Assembly: GCA_020698575.1 (NCBI GenBank)
Contig: CM036240.1
Span: forward strand, 23,407,711-23,471,710
Source: Bostrychus sinensis
Taxonomy: Eukaryota; Chordata; Actinopteri; Gobiiformes; Eleotridae
Length of the DNA stretch: 64,000 nucleotides
Direction of reading: 5' to 3'
The translations under genes and the position numbers were made by a program. The notes beneath the pieces are model-generated. The model did not search any database and was not told where the DNA came from. It worked only from the letters and a program-made list of their open reading frames with translations. Shown here piece after piece: positions 27,701 through 36,415 of this stretch; the first letter of the stretch is position 1, and every line of letters starts with the position of its first letter.

Positions 27701-30700
27701 TCCAGCTTCTCTTTGTTTGCCGGTGTGTGGAGGTTTGTGTGCCCCTGCTCTTCATTAGTCTGAAGGATGACCCTGGCTTTGACTCCCACAACCTGGTTTC
27801 ACTACTGTATATACATACAAGTACATATGGCCCGGGGAGTTGTAGTCTCCGGACATCTGTTTTGTGTGACAGAAGAAAGGGACAGGTTAACCGAAGCATG
27901 ATTAAACTCTGGCTCATTGTCTGTGTGAGCCAAAACAGCGTGGCCTCTGGGTTATATCCACCAGAGCAGAGAGAACCCAACTGTACACTGGCTCAGATAA
28001 TGAATCTATGTCTGCCCTGGGCCAGACAACAGACAGCGGTCCGGTGGTGGCGGTGCTTCTGAGTCTCGCTCCCAGCCATGATTTATCAGACACCACCGGG
28101 ACACTGAGCTTTACCTGATCTCCATGTCCCTATTTCTTGTTTTACATCTCACTTCCCCTCTCTGTCAAACCTAGCTCAACATACCGTGTTTATTTTTCCC
28201 CGATTTCCCGGTTCCCTGTAATTCCTCTCTTCTGATTCCAAAGAGCTCAGGGGCTCCAAGTGCCAGATCTGTGTCTAAGCCTTCAAAGGGCCCCTTTTAT
28301 CTCCCCACTACAACCGCAGCCTCCACCAAGGGGCGAACATAGCATAACTCAATTATTAATCTGAGAAATATTTCACATAACCAAGGGACACAGCGGAATG
28401 AATAATAAATCTGGGAACATAAGATGAGGATGATAGGCAGATATACACTGATGATGAGCAGCTACTGTACTGTGATACTGCTACAGTCAGTGCACTTGGT
28501 TGAAGAGAATGGACACACATGGGAACACAGGAAGAGAGTTAAGGAAGCAGGAAAATGATTGTATTAAGTTAATGCGAAGATCAAATAGGAAGTACTTTGA
28601 ACTCAACTTTCTTATCGAGATCATCAGTTATGAAAATACTGACATATCAGATTCTGGATACGGAGTGCTCTCATTTGTGAGATAGGAATCATTTAATCAT
28701 TTCATTCTGTCAGATTTAGTTTTGATAACACTGATTCTGAGTGGATACAGTGCTGAAATGTAAAGTGACATTTATTCCCTACAGTGAGGTCTAAAGTACT
28801 TATTTGTGTGTTTATTTTGAAGGCAAATCATGTGTGAAAGGAGCGAGGTTATTGGAGAAATCTAAATATAGGGAAATGTAAGCACTTTTCTAGCTTACCT
28901 TTATGAAAATGTAGCCCCAAGGAGGTAATTTAAAGCTTAGAATGCACTAGTACTGGGCTGCCTCAGTGGCTCATCTGCCACATAATGAACCATGTCATAT
29001 CATCTCCTTCTGTTTATCGACTGTCTCTGAATATAAAAGCCAACTTTTGTTCTTAATACTTTGCTAAATTGACTGTAAGATAGAAGATAAGATATGTTTT
29101 ATTCATCCCAAAGCAGGGAAATTCAGGTTATGTCAAGGAAAGAGAAAAGCAGTACAGACATAAACATTCACTACTGCGCACTGGAGCACAATGTACACAG
29201 TAACAAATTATTATTTTACAGCTATAACTGTAAGAAGAGAACCAAAAGTGTTAAAGAATACTCAATATTAAAATATTAAAGCCTAACCTCATAATTTGAT
29301 CTTTTGGTCACTGTTAAAAACACCCCACAACAACGACAATGCTTTTCTTTCAATAGGAAATGTGGAACCAGACCGATTTGCCAACTCAAAACACAAATAT
29401 AAGATATCAAACCAAAGTTTAGAGCTTCCCATAAAATTCTAGGGTCAAGTTTACCAGTGATAACCAGCCATTGTCTCTACTTTGTCAATGTCTTGCAAAT
29501 GCATACTCAGTATTTTATGTTTTCAATTTGCTTCCCTTTTTAATTTTTTTGTACTTTTATTAAAATTTTGTCACTGGGTTTTGGTGTTGTTTCTCCGTGT
29601 CATAGTCAGTGCTAAAATACACACTTTGTCTTACTCTCTCTTACTTGGAAGCATTTATTTCAACAGCCAAGGGAAACAGCCTTTTTTTGGATTATGCCAG
29701 CGTATTATTTCTTTAATAATGTTGAATGTGTGAAGGTCTCAAATTTCACACATTCATTTCTATTAAAATTTGCTATTAGATGAATAGATTTGTCCTCAAA
29801 TTGTAGGAAAATTGAATACTTTGTTTATTCTGAATACATGCCACACCCTTGTTAAATCAATGCAGTTAATGTTTTAACCACTTCTCTCTCTCTTTTCAGA
29901 TCCTGCGGTGAGCCGTTACCATGTCCAGTGGATGCCTGAATACTGCAGCCACAATGAGACCCGGGGCCCGGAGAAATCTGTCACACAGGTTTGTATGGAT
30001 TTGGATCCATCTGTGTCGTGCAAAGCCGTTCACTGTGCTATTGTCTGCCGCTTAGAAAAATCCCTGGACGGGGAGCAAATCAGTGGCCGTTGTTTTGAGT
30101 ATTATGAGTCAGTCGTGTGGTCAGGCATGCGGCGATCTGGCCAATAAAACGCATTTACTAAAACAATGTTTCCCGGAATGAAGGATTGTTCACCTCCACT
30201 GGCCCCAGCCCTGCTCCTGCTCGGACTTGTTTTGGGGTGCATTGAGGTCTGTGCTGGACTGGGAGAGGTCTAAGGGGGGAGGTGTTTTAACTGTTTTGGC
30301 TTGGACTGATGCAGCATGGCAGAGTCTCAGCAATCAACACATTCTTCGGGGACCGGCGCTCTTGTTGCTAGGAAATATACATTCATTTTCTATAGATCAC
30401 TGGGACAGATTCCAGACTTGGGAGCTTTTATGTGAGCGCAGCGCCTCATTCACTTTTAATCAAATCTGTTTCATATCACAGAATACACACGCCCTCTCTC
30501 GGGGGACTGGCTATTAATGTTGAATCTCTTTAGAACAAATACAAGATCTAAATGCACATGTCAGCTAGATTTTCGCCAGGGAAGGAACAAGAGCCTTTTT
30601 TGTTAAGGTCAATAGATGATTAAAGTTTCATAGGAGTTTAAAGTGTAAGACTGCAGCGTTGAATTCATTAACAAGGATTTATCGGCTATTCTTTTTAAAT

Positions 30701-33700
30701 TACACTTGAATCCGCCGTGGCTGCCGCATCTTAATGGTGTTTCTTTTACATTTAGAAGCTATAAAAATCATGTACAGTATTGAGCAAAAGCTTTAGTGAG
30801 GTGTAGGTCCTTTTATCAAGGATTTTTTAAATTTATTTATTTAACATTCATGAACATTTCCGTAAATGGCCATATTAGGCCAAAGACAAAAAGGAGTACT
30901 ATTTTGAGAAACAGCTCCCAAGTGCTTTTCTAGTTTTGATTTTTATTTCTTCTTTTCTTTTTGTACAATGATACACCTTTCTTCGTTTACAGCTGGTTTA
31001 AGATTTGTGCACAGTGCTGCATAGGAGATTCAAAAGCAGTTCAAAGTGTAATGTGGGGCATGTTGGTGCAGCCCAAATATAATCTGCCATAGCGACGTGT
31101 ATTTCATTATCTCTGAAGCTCCATGGGTCCTGACCCGGTGGCACGTCAAAGTCATCCCCGGCTGAATAATGTGTTTGTTGGCACAGGAGAACTACATCAA
31201 CCTTCCGGGCCTGCTGTTCTCCTGCAAGTACAAAGTCACCGTTCACATGCTCAAGTCCAAGAGACGCTCCAAGGACGAGAGCACCACTTTCCTCACCCCT
31301 TCCTGCGCTACCATCCGGAGCAAGACCCACAAGTACATCGCCTGCCCCAGCGAGGGAGGTGGGTTATCTGTCTGACACGTAGAGGTCATTCACAATCAAT
31401 GCAGCAGTCAGATACAGTAGCATAGCAGAAGCATGATCCTACTCTATTTCTCCACACAGCTCTCCCCAAGGTATTGGCTAAACCTGAGAACCTGACCGCC
31501 TCATTCTCCATCAGTGAGGGGAACATCACGGGAAGCTTCCTGTGGAGGGTGTCCAGGCTGGCTCCCAATCAGAGGATAACAGGCTTTCAGGTCACATGGG
31601 CTGAGATGACCAGCGAGAGCCGGCAAAACAGCCTGCCCAACAGCATCATTTCACAGTCGCAGATCCTGCCACCGGTAAGATGAAGTGTTGACCTGTTTAC
31701 ATACAGTAGATGTGAATATGTGAATGCATAAATATAATATTAACATAATGGACCTTTGATGTATGGGTGTGGATATACTCAGCATGTTTTATTCTTTCTT
31801 CCTAATTGGACTTATGATGTATGTAGTTGTATACACTGCTGTGCAAATATTTTAAGCACCTTTGAGGAAAAGTAAGAATCTGTTAGGTTATTTTTTTTGT
31901 TTGTTTGTTTTGCAATTCTTTAAATGCAAGTTAGAAAACAGGAGGAAAGAAATCTTTCCTTTACCTTCAAAACAGCCACAGTTTATTTCAACACACTTTT
32001 TTGAAGGATCCTGACAGGAGGGTAGTTCCAAATGACATTGTCTGTATATTTTGAGTTGTCCTGTTGTAGGAAATGTGGGTAGTATTGTATGCTTACTTTT
32101 CACACCAAAAACTGAAAACCTTTGCACAATAATGTCTACTACTTCACTACCACTGCTTGTGAATATTAGCTATGCTATTACATCATGTAGTGCACATGTG
32201 TATAGCAGTGGTCAGCATTCCAAAGCATTTAGCAGCCGATTAAATAAAGTTTTGAATTCTGGTGTGACTGAAACTGTTCTTGGCACTTCCATAACCAGTG
32301 GAAGTTAGTCTAAAGCCTAGAGTCCTATTATTCGTAGTTGAAATCAGTTTATTTGTAATTAGCTACTTAAACAAACTACACAGGAAAACCTTCACTTATA
32401 GATCTGTTTGTCTTCCTGAAAGGTCTACACTCACCAACAAAACATTTCAAATATACTGTGTGTTGTTTGTTGCCCCACACTTGGCCTAATGCATTTTATC
32501 TTTAGCCTTTCTCTTCCCAGCGTCTGTCAGGGTTCAGGGTGATTTAGGATAACACCGCTGTACTCTCTTTGCATGAATCCTGCGATAAGCCCTTGTGTGT
32601 AGACAGTCAGACATCTGAGGAAGTGTTGTGTCTTGCTACAACTGCTACCCATCTCCTGTACTTTTTTTTTTTTTTGTATTTTGTTCTCCCTGCCTCCACG
32701 TCTTCCCCTTTCATCCTGCGTGAGAGCTCTGAAAACGCCGCTCTTTGACATAATCTGCTCCATCAACAACACGTTCCGCCTATCTGCACCTCCCAGCCTC
32801 TGGAGCTCATCTATAAATAAAACCACCCACTGCACACTTTATCAAGTTGGCAGAAAATAAGACAGCGACGGTGAAACCTTATGAAAACAACGTCTTTGTT
32901 TTTGTCTGTCGCTGCCCCCCAACTTCCCCCCTTCCCCATTTTACAGTCTTTCCCCCCATACAGGCTATGTCAGAATCATAGATATGTTCTGGTGTATTTT
33001 AACTCAGCGCCTTTCTCCTCTTTCTTCTGCCAGGACCATAACTCCCTTGTGGTGTCCAACTTGCGGCAGTCCACTTACTACAGACTGGAGGTGCAGGTCA
33101 TAACCACTGGTGGGGAAGGGCCCGCTACTGTGAAGACTTTCCAGACCCCCAACATTTTACCTGTAGTTCAACATCGTACGTACCAACTTACATTAAATTG
33201 AGACTAATATTGATAACTGGCTCTTGGCTTTTCACAACGAATAGCTCTGTAATGGGATTGTATGCTTGTTCTTGTGACATATTTGATTATTTTTATTTTT
33301 AGTAAAAATACATTACATTACATATAGTCTGTCCTGTGCCATTTGCATTCTAAATTATGGAGATTATTACTTGCAATTAGTCATTTGGCAACTTTCAGAT
33401 ATCTATTTATGTACATTTATCAGCTCTATAGAAACACTGTGGTAATGAAGCAGCACCAATGGGTGCTGCCAGTAAATGCAATTGCAACCCACCTTAGATA
33501 AACGACTATGATTGGTCCAACAGGGTTTCTGCAAATGGAAAGGATAACAAACCTATTTCAGAACATTTTTTGCAAAGTGAATAGGCATGGTTTGCCAGGT
33601 TAGCCGGATGCCCTTTCTGACGCAAGCCTCTTCATTTTTCCAGACTTAGGACTGGCACATATTGTGGCACCTCCTTGGGGAATTAAACCCCTGATCTCCT

Positions 33701-34316
33701 GCACCAAATCATAAAGATAATACAGAGTTTGTGAATAGTTTTAACTTAGCCCTTTATTGTAAACATGCAGGCATCCCATTTACTGAGTTTTTTTTAAATT
33801 ATTATTATTATTGGATAAAACAGCACAGGACTATAACACAGATGTCTGAGTATAAAACTAAACCTTATTTTATCAAAAATATATATTATCTCCCACATAA
33901 CATAAGGAAGAAACTTTATTATCAGTGAACCATTAAATGAATTGCTGTTCATTTCTCCAGCAGTCATAAAGGAGGCCCTAATATAAAGCCAGGAGCATAT
34001 GGATCATAAATGTGTCTTAAAAGCACATAAAATATATTGCAATTCGCGGTTATGTCAACACAAAGTGAGGAAGTTGGCTGCTCCTTCATTACCTTATCTT
34101 TTGGGAAGCTGCATCATTATTCCAAACATAAAAAGCAGGCTGAGAGATGTGAAAAGATTTACTGACCTAGATAACAGGTTAGCCAAGCAAAACCCTGCAT
34201 GAAAAACAACACTTACTGTACAATGAGTCAGACCTCAACTTACTTTTTGTGTTTTAGGGCCCCGGCTTCGACAGCACCACGCTCACCACCAGAAGGCCAC
34301 AGTAGAGAGACACTGA
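14209..34316 (+). CDS. anos1: anosmin-1 (KAL1), exons 2-13, lacking the first exon
   Basis: Twelve exons with GT-AG borders and compatible phases join into 591 residues plus a TGA stop: 14209-14271, 14519-14741, 20175-20359, 20669-20798, 23622-23827, 25157-25301, 26771-26917, 29900-29988, 31187-31358, 31460-31674, 33034-33175, 34258-34316. The product reads through a cysteine-rich segment, a WAP domain with eight cysteines, four fibronectin type III domains and a histidine-rich end. From memory it is close to human ANOS1 (680 residues) throughout, for example [23 protein letters not shown] and [19 protein letters not shown]. Known role: secreted matrix glycoprotein that binds heparan sulfate, modulates FGFR1 and guides olfactory axons and GnRH neurons; loss causes X-linked Kallmann syndrome in humans. 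The start codon and signal peptide (about 85 residues in human) are not in the window. No frameshift or internal stop was seen. Teleosts have anos1a and anos1b; I cannot assign the copy. Confidence 0.96.
14519..14741 (+). CDS. anos1: anos1 exon 3: WAP four-disulfide core domain
   Basis: A 223-base exon, phase 0 in and phase 1 out, starting after TGCTAG and ending before GTAATA. It starts [16 protein letters not shown]. The WAP core runs from [12 protein letters not shown] to GHTCQVPK, with the expected eight cysteines: DC, AC, SC, EC, the CC pair, GC and TC. The WAP fold resembles protease inhibitors; in anosmin-1 it works with the first FnIII domain in FGFR1 and heparan sulfate binding. The intron before it is only 247 bases. 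Confidence 0.97.
15302..16008. mobile_element. Harbinger/PIF-like non-autonomous element
   Basis: Long inverted ends AGGCCTCGATACACCAAGG (left) and CCTTGGTGTATGGAGGCCT (right) differ at one base. TAA flanks both sides (15299-15301, 16009-16011), matching the 3-bp duplication typical of Harbinger elements; reading it as TTAAA is equally possible. The 707-bp body has an internal TIR-like copy (ATACACCGAAGCGAC near 15427) and a C-rich tract. A small frame around 15654 ([12 protein letters not shown]) may be a relic of a first exon. No transposase catalytic region. Confidence 0.75.
15485..15519. repeat. Poly-C tract (C11-AT-C22)
   Basis: Eleven C, then AT, then twenty-two C inside the Harbinger-like element. 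The G-rich strand is minus and could form a G-quadruplex. Length is likely to vary and to be error-prone in sequencing. Confidence 0.95.
16056..16451 (-). mobile_element. tRNA-derived SINE, near full length
   Basis: Read on the minus strand it begins GGGGGTGCACGGTGGCAGAG, with an A-box-like TGGCAGAGCGG and a B-box-like GGTTCGAGCCC. The body passes through the well-known fish CATGTCTTTGGAC and GAGTCACCAATT motifs and ends in ATGAATGAATGAA. It is about 395 bases. It sits 48 bases from the Harbinger-like element. Confidence 0.85.
16950..17265 (+). repeat. Degraded SINE with tRNA-like head and fish SINE tail
   Basis: TTGCTCAATCAGTCGAGCAT followed by CTTACCTTATAGCAAGA looks like a tRNA-type head. 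GGGTTGTCTCTAGAAGGGCA followed by TCTTACAGTATGTAAAACTT is a decayed form of the common GGTTGCGTCAGGAAGGGCAT tail. The middle is not recognised, so these may be two separate fragments. Confidence 0.5.
20175..20359 (+). CDS. anos1: anos1 exon 4: first half of FnIII-1
   Basis: A 185-base exon, phase 1 in and phase 0 out, from TTTAG to CAG before GTAGAA. It reads [14 protein letters not shown], then [15 protein letters not shown], then [17 protein letters not shown]. This is the start of the first fibronectin III domain with its core tryptophan. FNIS is a potential N-glycosylation site. The segment is almost identical to the human protein as I recall it. Confidence 0.97.
20360..20668. other. anos1 intron 4 (309 bases)
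   Basis: A short GT-AG intron (GTAGAAAC to CCCTCAG). No element seen. Confidence 0.9.
20669..20798 (+). CDS. anos1: anos1 exon 5: second half of FnIII-1
   Basis: A 130-base exon, phase 0 in and phase 1 out, from CCCTCAG to AGAG before GTCTGT. It encodes [19 protein letters not shown] then [20 protein letters not shown], the C-terminal strands of FnIII-1 with the YQFRVAAVN core. The asparagine of AAVNVHG matches the human position (N267, from memory) mutated in Kallmann syndrome; it is kept here. It is 309 bases from exon 4. Confidence 0.97.
21647..21699. repeat. (TA)n microsatellite
   Basis: Uninterrupted TA dinucleotides for about 53 bases, directly abutting the next inverted-repeat element. 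Confidence 0.95.
21700..22045. mobile_element. Short inverted-repeat element next to the TA tract
   Basis: Left ACTGCACATCAATTAATTAG followed by AATATTGTGG, and right CTACAATATTCTAATTAAGC followed by AATGTGCACCTGTA, are inverted copies with small gaps. The 346-bp interior is AT-rich. I recall this as a widespread fish repeat. TA flanks would suit a Tc1/mariner-type element but cannot be proved inside a TA tract. Confidence 0.65.
23622..23827 (+). CDS. anos1: anos1 exon 6: first half of FnIII-2 with a basic cluster
   Basis: A 206-base exon, phase 1 in and phase 0 out, from GACAG to GGG before GTAAAT. It reads [20 protein letters not shown], then [20 protein letters not shown], then [13 protein letters not shown]. 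This is the N-terminal half of FnIII-2. NIT and NWT are potential glycosylation sites. The run KKKRRK is a dense basic patch suited to heparan sulfate; that role is inferred from the family's known heparin binding. Confidence 0.97.
23828..25156. other. anos1 intron 6 (1.3 kb)
   Basis: Mostly two diverged copies of one segment (24072-24270 and 24336-24571). The part from 24600 to 25156 shows nothing recognisable. Confidence 0.9.
24072..24571. repeat. Diverged tandem duplication, period about 264 bases
   Basis: Copy 1 (24072-24270) and copy 2 (24336-24571) share AGNCAGTAGCTTTNATGAAC, GAGGCACTGAACCACTGA, GATAAAAG, AGTTTCTAATGT and TATTGTATTTCATGTT-like blocks in the same order. Small indels separate them. 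No coding potential. Confidence 0.8.
25157..25301 (+). CDS. anos1: anos1 exon 7: second half of FnIII-2
   Basis: A 145-base exon, phase 0 in and phase 1 out, from GTCACAG to TCGG before GTAAGA. It reads [20 protein letters not shown] then [18 protein letters not shown], the closing strands of FnIII-2 with the LxxLxxxxxYxVELQA core. NSS and NDS are potential glycosylation sites. Confidence 0.96.
25302..26770. other. anos1 intron 7 (1.5 kb)
   Basis: AT-rich intron with no confident repeat and no supported exon besides its GT-AG ends. GACTTAGGACTGGCACGTG near 26486 echoes a motif of a fish SINE tail (GGGACTGGCAC) but is too short to call. Confidence 0.85.
26771..26917 (+). CDS. anos1: anos1 exon 8: FnIII-2/FnIII-3 linker and start of FnIII-3
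   Basis: A 147-base exon, phase 1 in and phase 1 out, from TTCCCCAG to GGAG before GTACGT. The first half is a lysine- and serine-rich linker ([20 protein letters not shown]) unlike the human one. The second half, [20 protein letters not shown] then WKKRG, is well conserved and opens FnIII-3. The linker is the least conserved internal segment by eye. Confidence 0.95.
28955..29040 (+). repeat. SINE fragment, sense orientation
   Basis: CTCAGTGGCTCATCTGCCAC followed by CATGTCATATCATCTCC and TGAATATAAAAGCC matches the order of a tRNA-headed fish SINE that ends in CATGTCATCCCC...AATAAAGGC. Three antisense relatives occur at 62190-63100. Confidence 0.5.
29078..29180. repeat. LINE-tail-like fragment
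   Basis: GATAAGATATGTTTTATTCA followed by TCCCAAAGCAGGGAAATTCA resembles the AGATACTTTATTGATCCCAA motif common at 3' ends of fish LINE and related copies. Confidence 0.6.
29900..29988 (+). CDS. anos1: anos1 exon 9: middle of FnIII-3
   Basis: An 89-base exon, phase 1 in and phase 0 out, from TTTTCAG to CAG before GTTTGT. It reads [20 protein letters not shown] then [10 protein letters not shown]. The human counterpart as recalled is [20 protein letters not shown]. It has one cysteine and a potential NET glycosylation site. It is the smallest exon apart from the second and the last. Confidence 0.95.
29989..31186. other. anos1 intron 9 (1.2 kb)
   Basis: Single-copy-looking sequence in 30010-30760 with fairly even GC, then a short repeat fragment at 30770-30830 (TACAGTATTGAGCAAAAGCT) related to the 31830 element. 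No exon is supported. Confidence 0.85.
31187..31358 (+). CDS. anos1: anos1 exon 10: end of FnIII-3 and linker
   Basis: A 172-base exon, phase 0 in and phase 1 out, from GGCACAG to GGAG before GTGGGT. It reads [20 protein letters not shown], then [20 protein letters not shown], then [26 protein letters not shown] is conserved. KSKRRSK is a second basic cluster. The three cysteines correspond to cysteines in the human domain. Confidence 0.95.
31460..31674 (+). CDS. anos1: anos1 exon 11: first part of FnIII-4
   Basis: A 215-base exon, phase 1 in and phase 0 out, from CCACACAG to CCG before GTAAGA; the upstream intron is only 101 bases. It reads [20 protein letters not shown], then [16 protein letters not shown], then [20 protein letters not shown] and [16 protein letters not shown] and NIT are potential glycosylation sites. 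The glutamate of ESRQ matches the human residue (E514, from memory) altered in Kallmann patients and is kept. Confidence 0.97.
31675..33033. other. anos1 intron 11 (1.4 kb)
   Basis: Holds the inverted-repeat element at 31830-32138. The 3' part (32500-33030) is pyrimidine-rich on the plus strand, including a T run at about 32661-32675 and a CCCCCC-rich patch before the acceptor. Nothing else recognised. Confidence 0.85.
31830..32138. mobile_element. Tc1/mariner-type MITE-like element
   Basis: Left end TACACTGCTGTGCAAATATT followed by TTAAGCACC; right end ACCTTTGCACAATAATGT. The outer parts are inverted copies of the fish CTGTGCAAAAGTTTTAGGCAC motif. It starts at TA, in keeping with a TA target. 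About 309 bases, no transposase. Confidence 0.6.
33034..33175 (+). CDS. anos1: anos1 exon 12: end of FnIII-4
   Basis: A 142-base exon, phase 0 in and phase 1 out, from CTGCCAG to CATC before GTACGT. It reads [20 protein letters not shown], then [20 protein letters not shown] and ILPVVQH. It closes FnIII-4 with the usual LRxSTxYRLEVQV strand and GGEGPAT turn. Confidence 0.96.
33176..34257. other. anos1 intron 12 (1.1 kb)
   Basis: AT-rich intron carrying a SINE fragment near 33590-33720. No extra exon was found between 33175 and 34258, and none is needed because the phases match. Confidence 0.9.
33590..33720. repeat. SINE fragment, antisense tail and head
   Basis: GCCGGATGCCCTTTCTGACG followed by GACTTAGGACTGGCACATA and GGGGAATTAAACCCCTGATC matches the common fish SINE that reads GGATGCCCTTCCTGACGCAA ... 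GGGACTGGCAC ... GAACCC in antisense. Confidence 0.65.
34258..34316 (+). CDS. anos1: anos1 exon 13: histidine-rich C-terminus and stop
   Basis: After GTGTTTTAG the frame continues [19 protein letters not shown] and stops at TGA 34314-34316. The human end as recalled is also short and histidine-rich and finishes ERY, so the histidine bias, length and ER-aromatic ending agree although other residues drift. The 59 coding bases continue into the 3' UTR. Copper or other metal binding by the His cluster is only a suggestion. Confidence 0.93.
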
Positions 34317-35285
34317 GTGGGAAAGGGATTAAAAAAAATAACCCAGTAGTGAGACGTACCAGTGGATTTCTGGTAGAAGGAATGTATGGAGTAGAATTGG
34401 AGCACAGCGGACCATGAACTTACCCCATCCTCTATCTGTCCTATTGTGAAATATGGGACTCCAGACTTTTCCTTCACACCCCGCTCTGTCACTGGAACTT
34501 TTGGTCTGTATAGTTTGTATTTATAGACAAAGCTCTTCTGTTTAGATCCCACAAACCTCCATTGATCTGCCACAAGTTCAATTCCAGGTCATAAAAACTT
34601 TCTGAAGAAGAAGGAACTTGCATAAAAAGAATCAGAGATAAACAGCAAATGCCATTGTCCATGTTTAACGCAAGAAAATGTCTATTTATATTGTGTTACC
34701 CAGTAAAAAGGCACAGTAATGAAACATAATGTAACTAAATTAATTGTTGTCTAACCAAGAATATTTCACATAGTATGTTGCATGTAGTACAACAATTACT
34801 TTGAATTTGTGAATGAATTACTTGCTTCAAATTGAAAGCTTGTAATGGTTTTGCATGACGGCCATTAGCGTTTCAGTTGGCATGAGATAATGTCTGTGTT
34901 ACCTCTTTTTCAATATGTTAGCAATATTTCATTAACGGATTAACAAAGAACTATAATGGGAGTAATATGTAATGTTTATTAATGAAAATATTCCTTGCGT
35001 GAAAAAGATAAATTGTACATGTTCTTGGCTGTAGAAATATTTGTCGTGGCACAGTCAGTGAATGTCTATATTTATTTATGTGTGTATTCCAGTTTGGTTT
35101 GGATGTGCGTGAATGTGGATGTTCTGTGTGTTTTAGTCTCAATTTTTTGAACCAGCAAAAAATCTTGTAAAGACATTTTGTAAAAATTGAATTGTAAATA
35201 CAGTCTTATGTTACATGTTATTTTTCCATGGTAGAAACTGTACAAACTGCTAAGTAATAAAATAATCCAACTAGTTCCTTTGCTG
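34317..35285 (+). other. anos1: anos1 3' untranslated region
   Basis: AT-rich sequence after the anos1 stop with no continuing frame. It contains AU-rich motifs such as TATTTATA near 34682 and TATTTATTTATG near 35070, which in general can affect mRNA stability. The 3' border is inferred from the AATAAA at 35256 and the T/GT-rich stretch after it. A longer form ending after AATAAA at 35455 is possible. Confidence 0.7.
35256..35261 (+). other. anos1: polyadenylation signal AATAAA for anos1
   Basis: Canonical AATAAA about 940 bases after the stop, followed within 30-50 bases by TTTGCTGCTTATGTTTTGTG, a good downstream GU-rich element. A second AATAAA at 35455-35460 is a less likely alternative. 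Confidence 0.65.
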
Positions 35286-35796
35286 CTTATGTTTTGTGTA
35301 GCTGCAGTAAATAGACATGCCTCTCCTCCCAGGGCTCTACACTTTGGCAGAGGCTGCTGCTTATTTTGGCTGTAAAAGACCCTCATGGCTCAGGCTGTGT
35401 ACAACATACTTACTGATGGTTCCAGGAGCCTAAGACATGCACTCAGTAAGTCCAAATAAACTGCTCATGTAGCTCAGCTGCTGCAAATTTCCCCTTTGCT
35501 CAGAGTGGACAGCTCTCATACTGCAGGGCTTGTCAAGGCTTAGGTCCCTCTTTAGTGCAGCTTTTCACCTTAAAGTGGAATTGTTTAAATCATGGAAACT
35601 AGAAAAATGTGGTGAGAGTGAGGCGTAAACATAACATGAAGGCCAAAACAGCCCATAAATGGTTTGAAAAATAGTGTATTACACCTGACTCATTTTGTGG
35701 ATCGCTGATATACTTCAACTGCAATGTATTTTTAGGGCTACTCCATTATTGTTTGAACAAAATATACATTTTCTTCCACATCTTTGGCAGCTAAGG

Positions 35797-36020
35797 ACCT
35801 AATAATAATAATAATAATAATAATAATATTCATAATAAAATAGCTTCCAGTTATATAACGCCTTTCATGACACCCAATGGGCTTAACGCAAAAAGCTGGC
35901 AATGGCAATTTAGTGACAGGGCCAGCACTAACAGACAACCCTTATCTCTCACATTCATTCACATTTTTTTCTCCAGTTCACCTGTGCATACAGTACTTGA
36001 AGGTCATTGGACAAGGGAGG
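35797..36020. repeat. (AAT)n microsatellite joined to an interspersed repeat
   Basis: About ten AAT units at 35799-35829 followed by CAGTTATATAACGCCTTTCA and TGACACCCAATGGGCTTAAC, which resembles the widespread fish TTATATAGCGCCTTTC repeat. A simple repeat at one end is typical of a retroposed copy. Confidence 0.65.
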
Positions 36021-36237
36021 ATCACTTTCATTTCCAGTTAGTCCTGATGATGCTGATGCCTAGTACTGTTTTTTAAACAAAGTCTGAAAGGCAATAGAGA
36101 AAATACACTACTCCTTGTTTTTCATCACATGAATGATGAAAAACAATGTTGTGCAATGTTTGCCTTAGACATACTATACAGTAGTTTAAATTGTTAATGT
36201 TGTAAAAAAGCTGCATTAATGGAAAGATTCAAGTGTC

Positions 36238-36415
36238 AGTTCATTCATTTTCTACTGCTTCTGCTGCCAATTATTGCAGAGCAAACTCCTAAAACAATTT
36301 GCATTCACGCTGATTCTCTCACTTTTACCAATAAACCTCTCTAGGTATATCTTTGGCTGATGGATGTCAAGAAAGAACATCTGGCAGCATACGGACATCA
36401 TGCAGTCTCTCTAGG
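36238..36415 (-). repeat. Heavily decayed SINE copy
   Basis: GTTCATTCATTTTCTACTGC, then TTTTACCAATAAACCTCTCT and ATATCTTTGGCTGATGGATG, follow the same order as the intact SINE at 16056-16451 but with many changes and deletions. The tRNA-like head is lost. Confidence 0.5.

Larger units (their letters stand above)
26918..29899. other. anos1 intron 8 (3.0 kb)
   Basis: Contains two weak repeat fragments (28955-29040 and 29078-29180). Long frames at 27603-28062 on both strands overlap one another and resemble no protein. The stretch 27050-27350 is GC-richer and unassigned. Confidence 0.85.

Noticed and set aside
27603..28062. Overlapping long frames on both strands in intron 8
   Set aside because: They overlap each other, resemble nothing, and the neighbouring anos1 exons already join in phase without them.
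35455..35460. Second AATAAA as the main anos1 polyadenylation signal
   Set aside because: The AATAAA at 35256 has the better GU-rich downstream context; the later one is kept only as an alternative.
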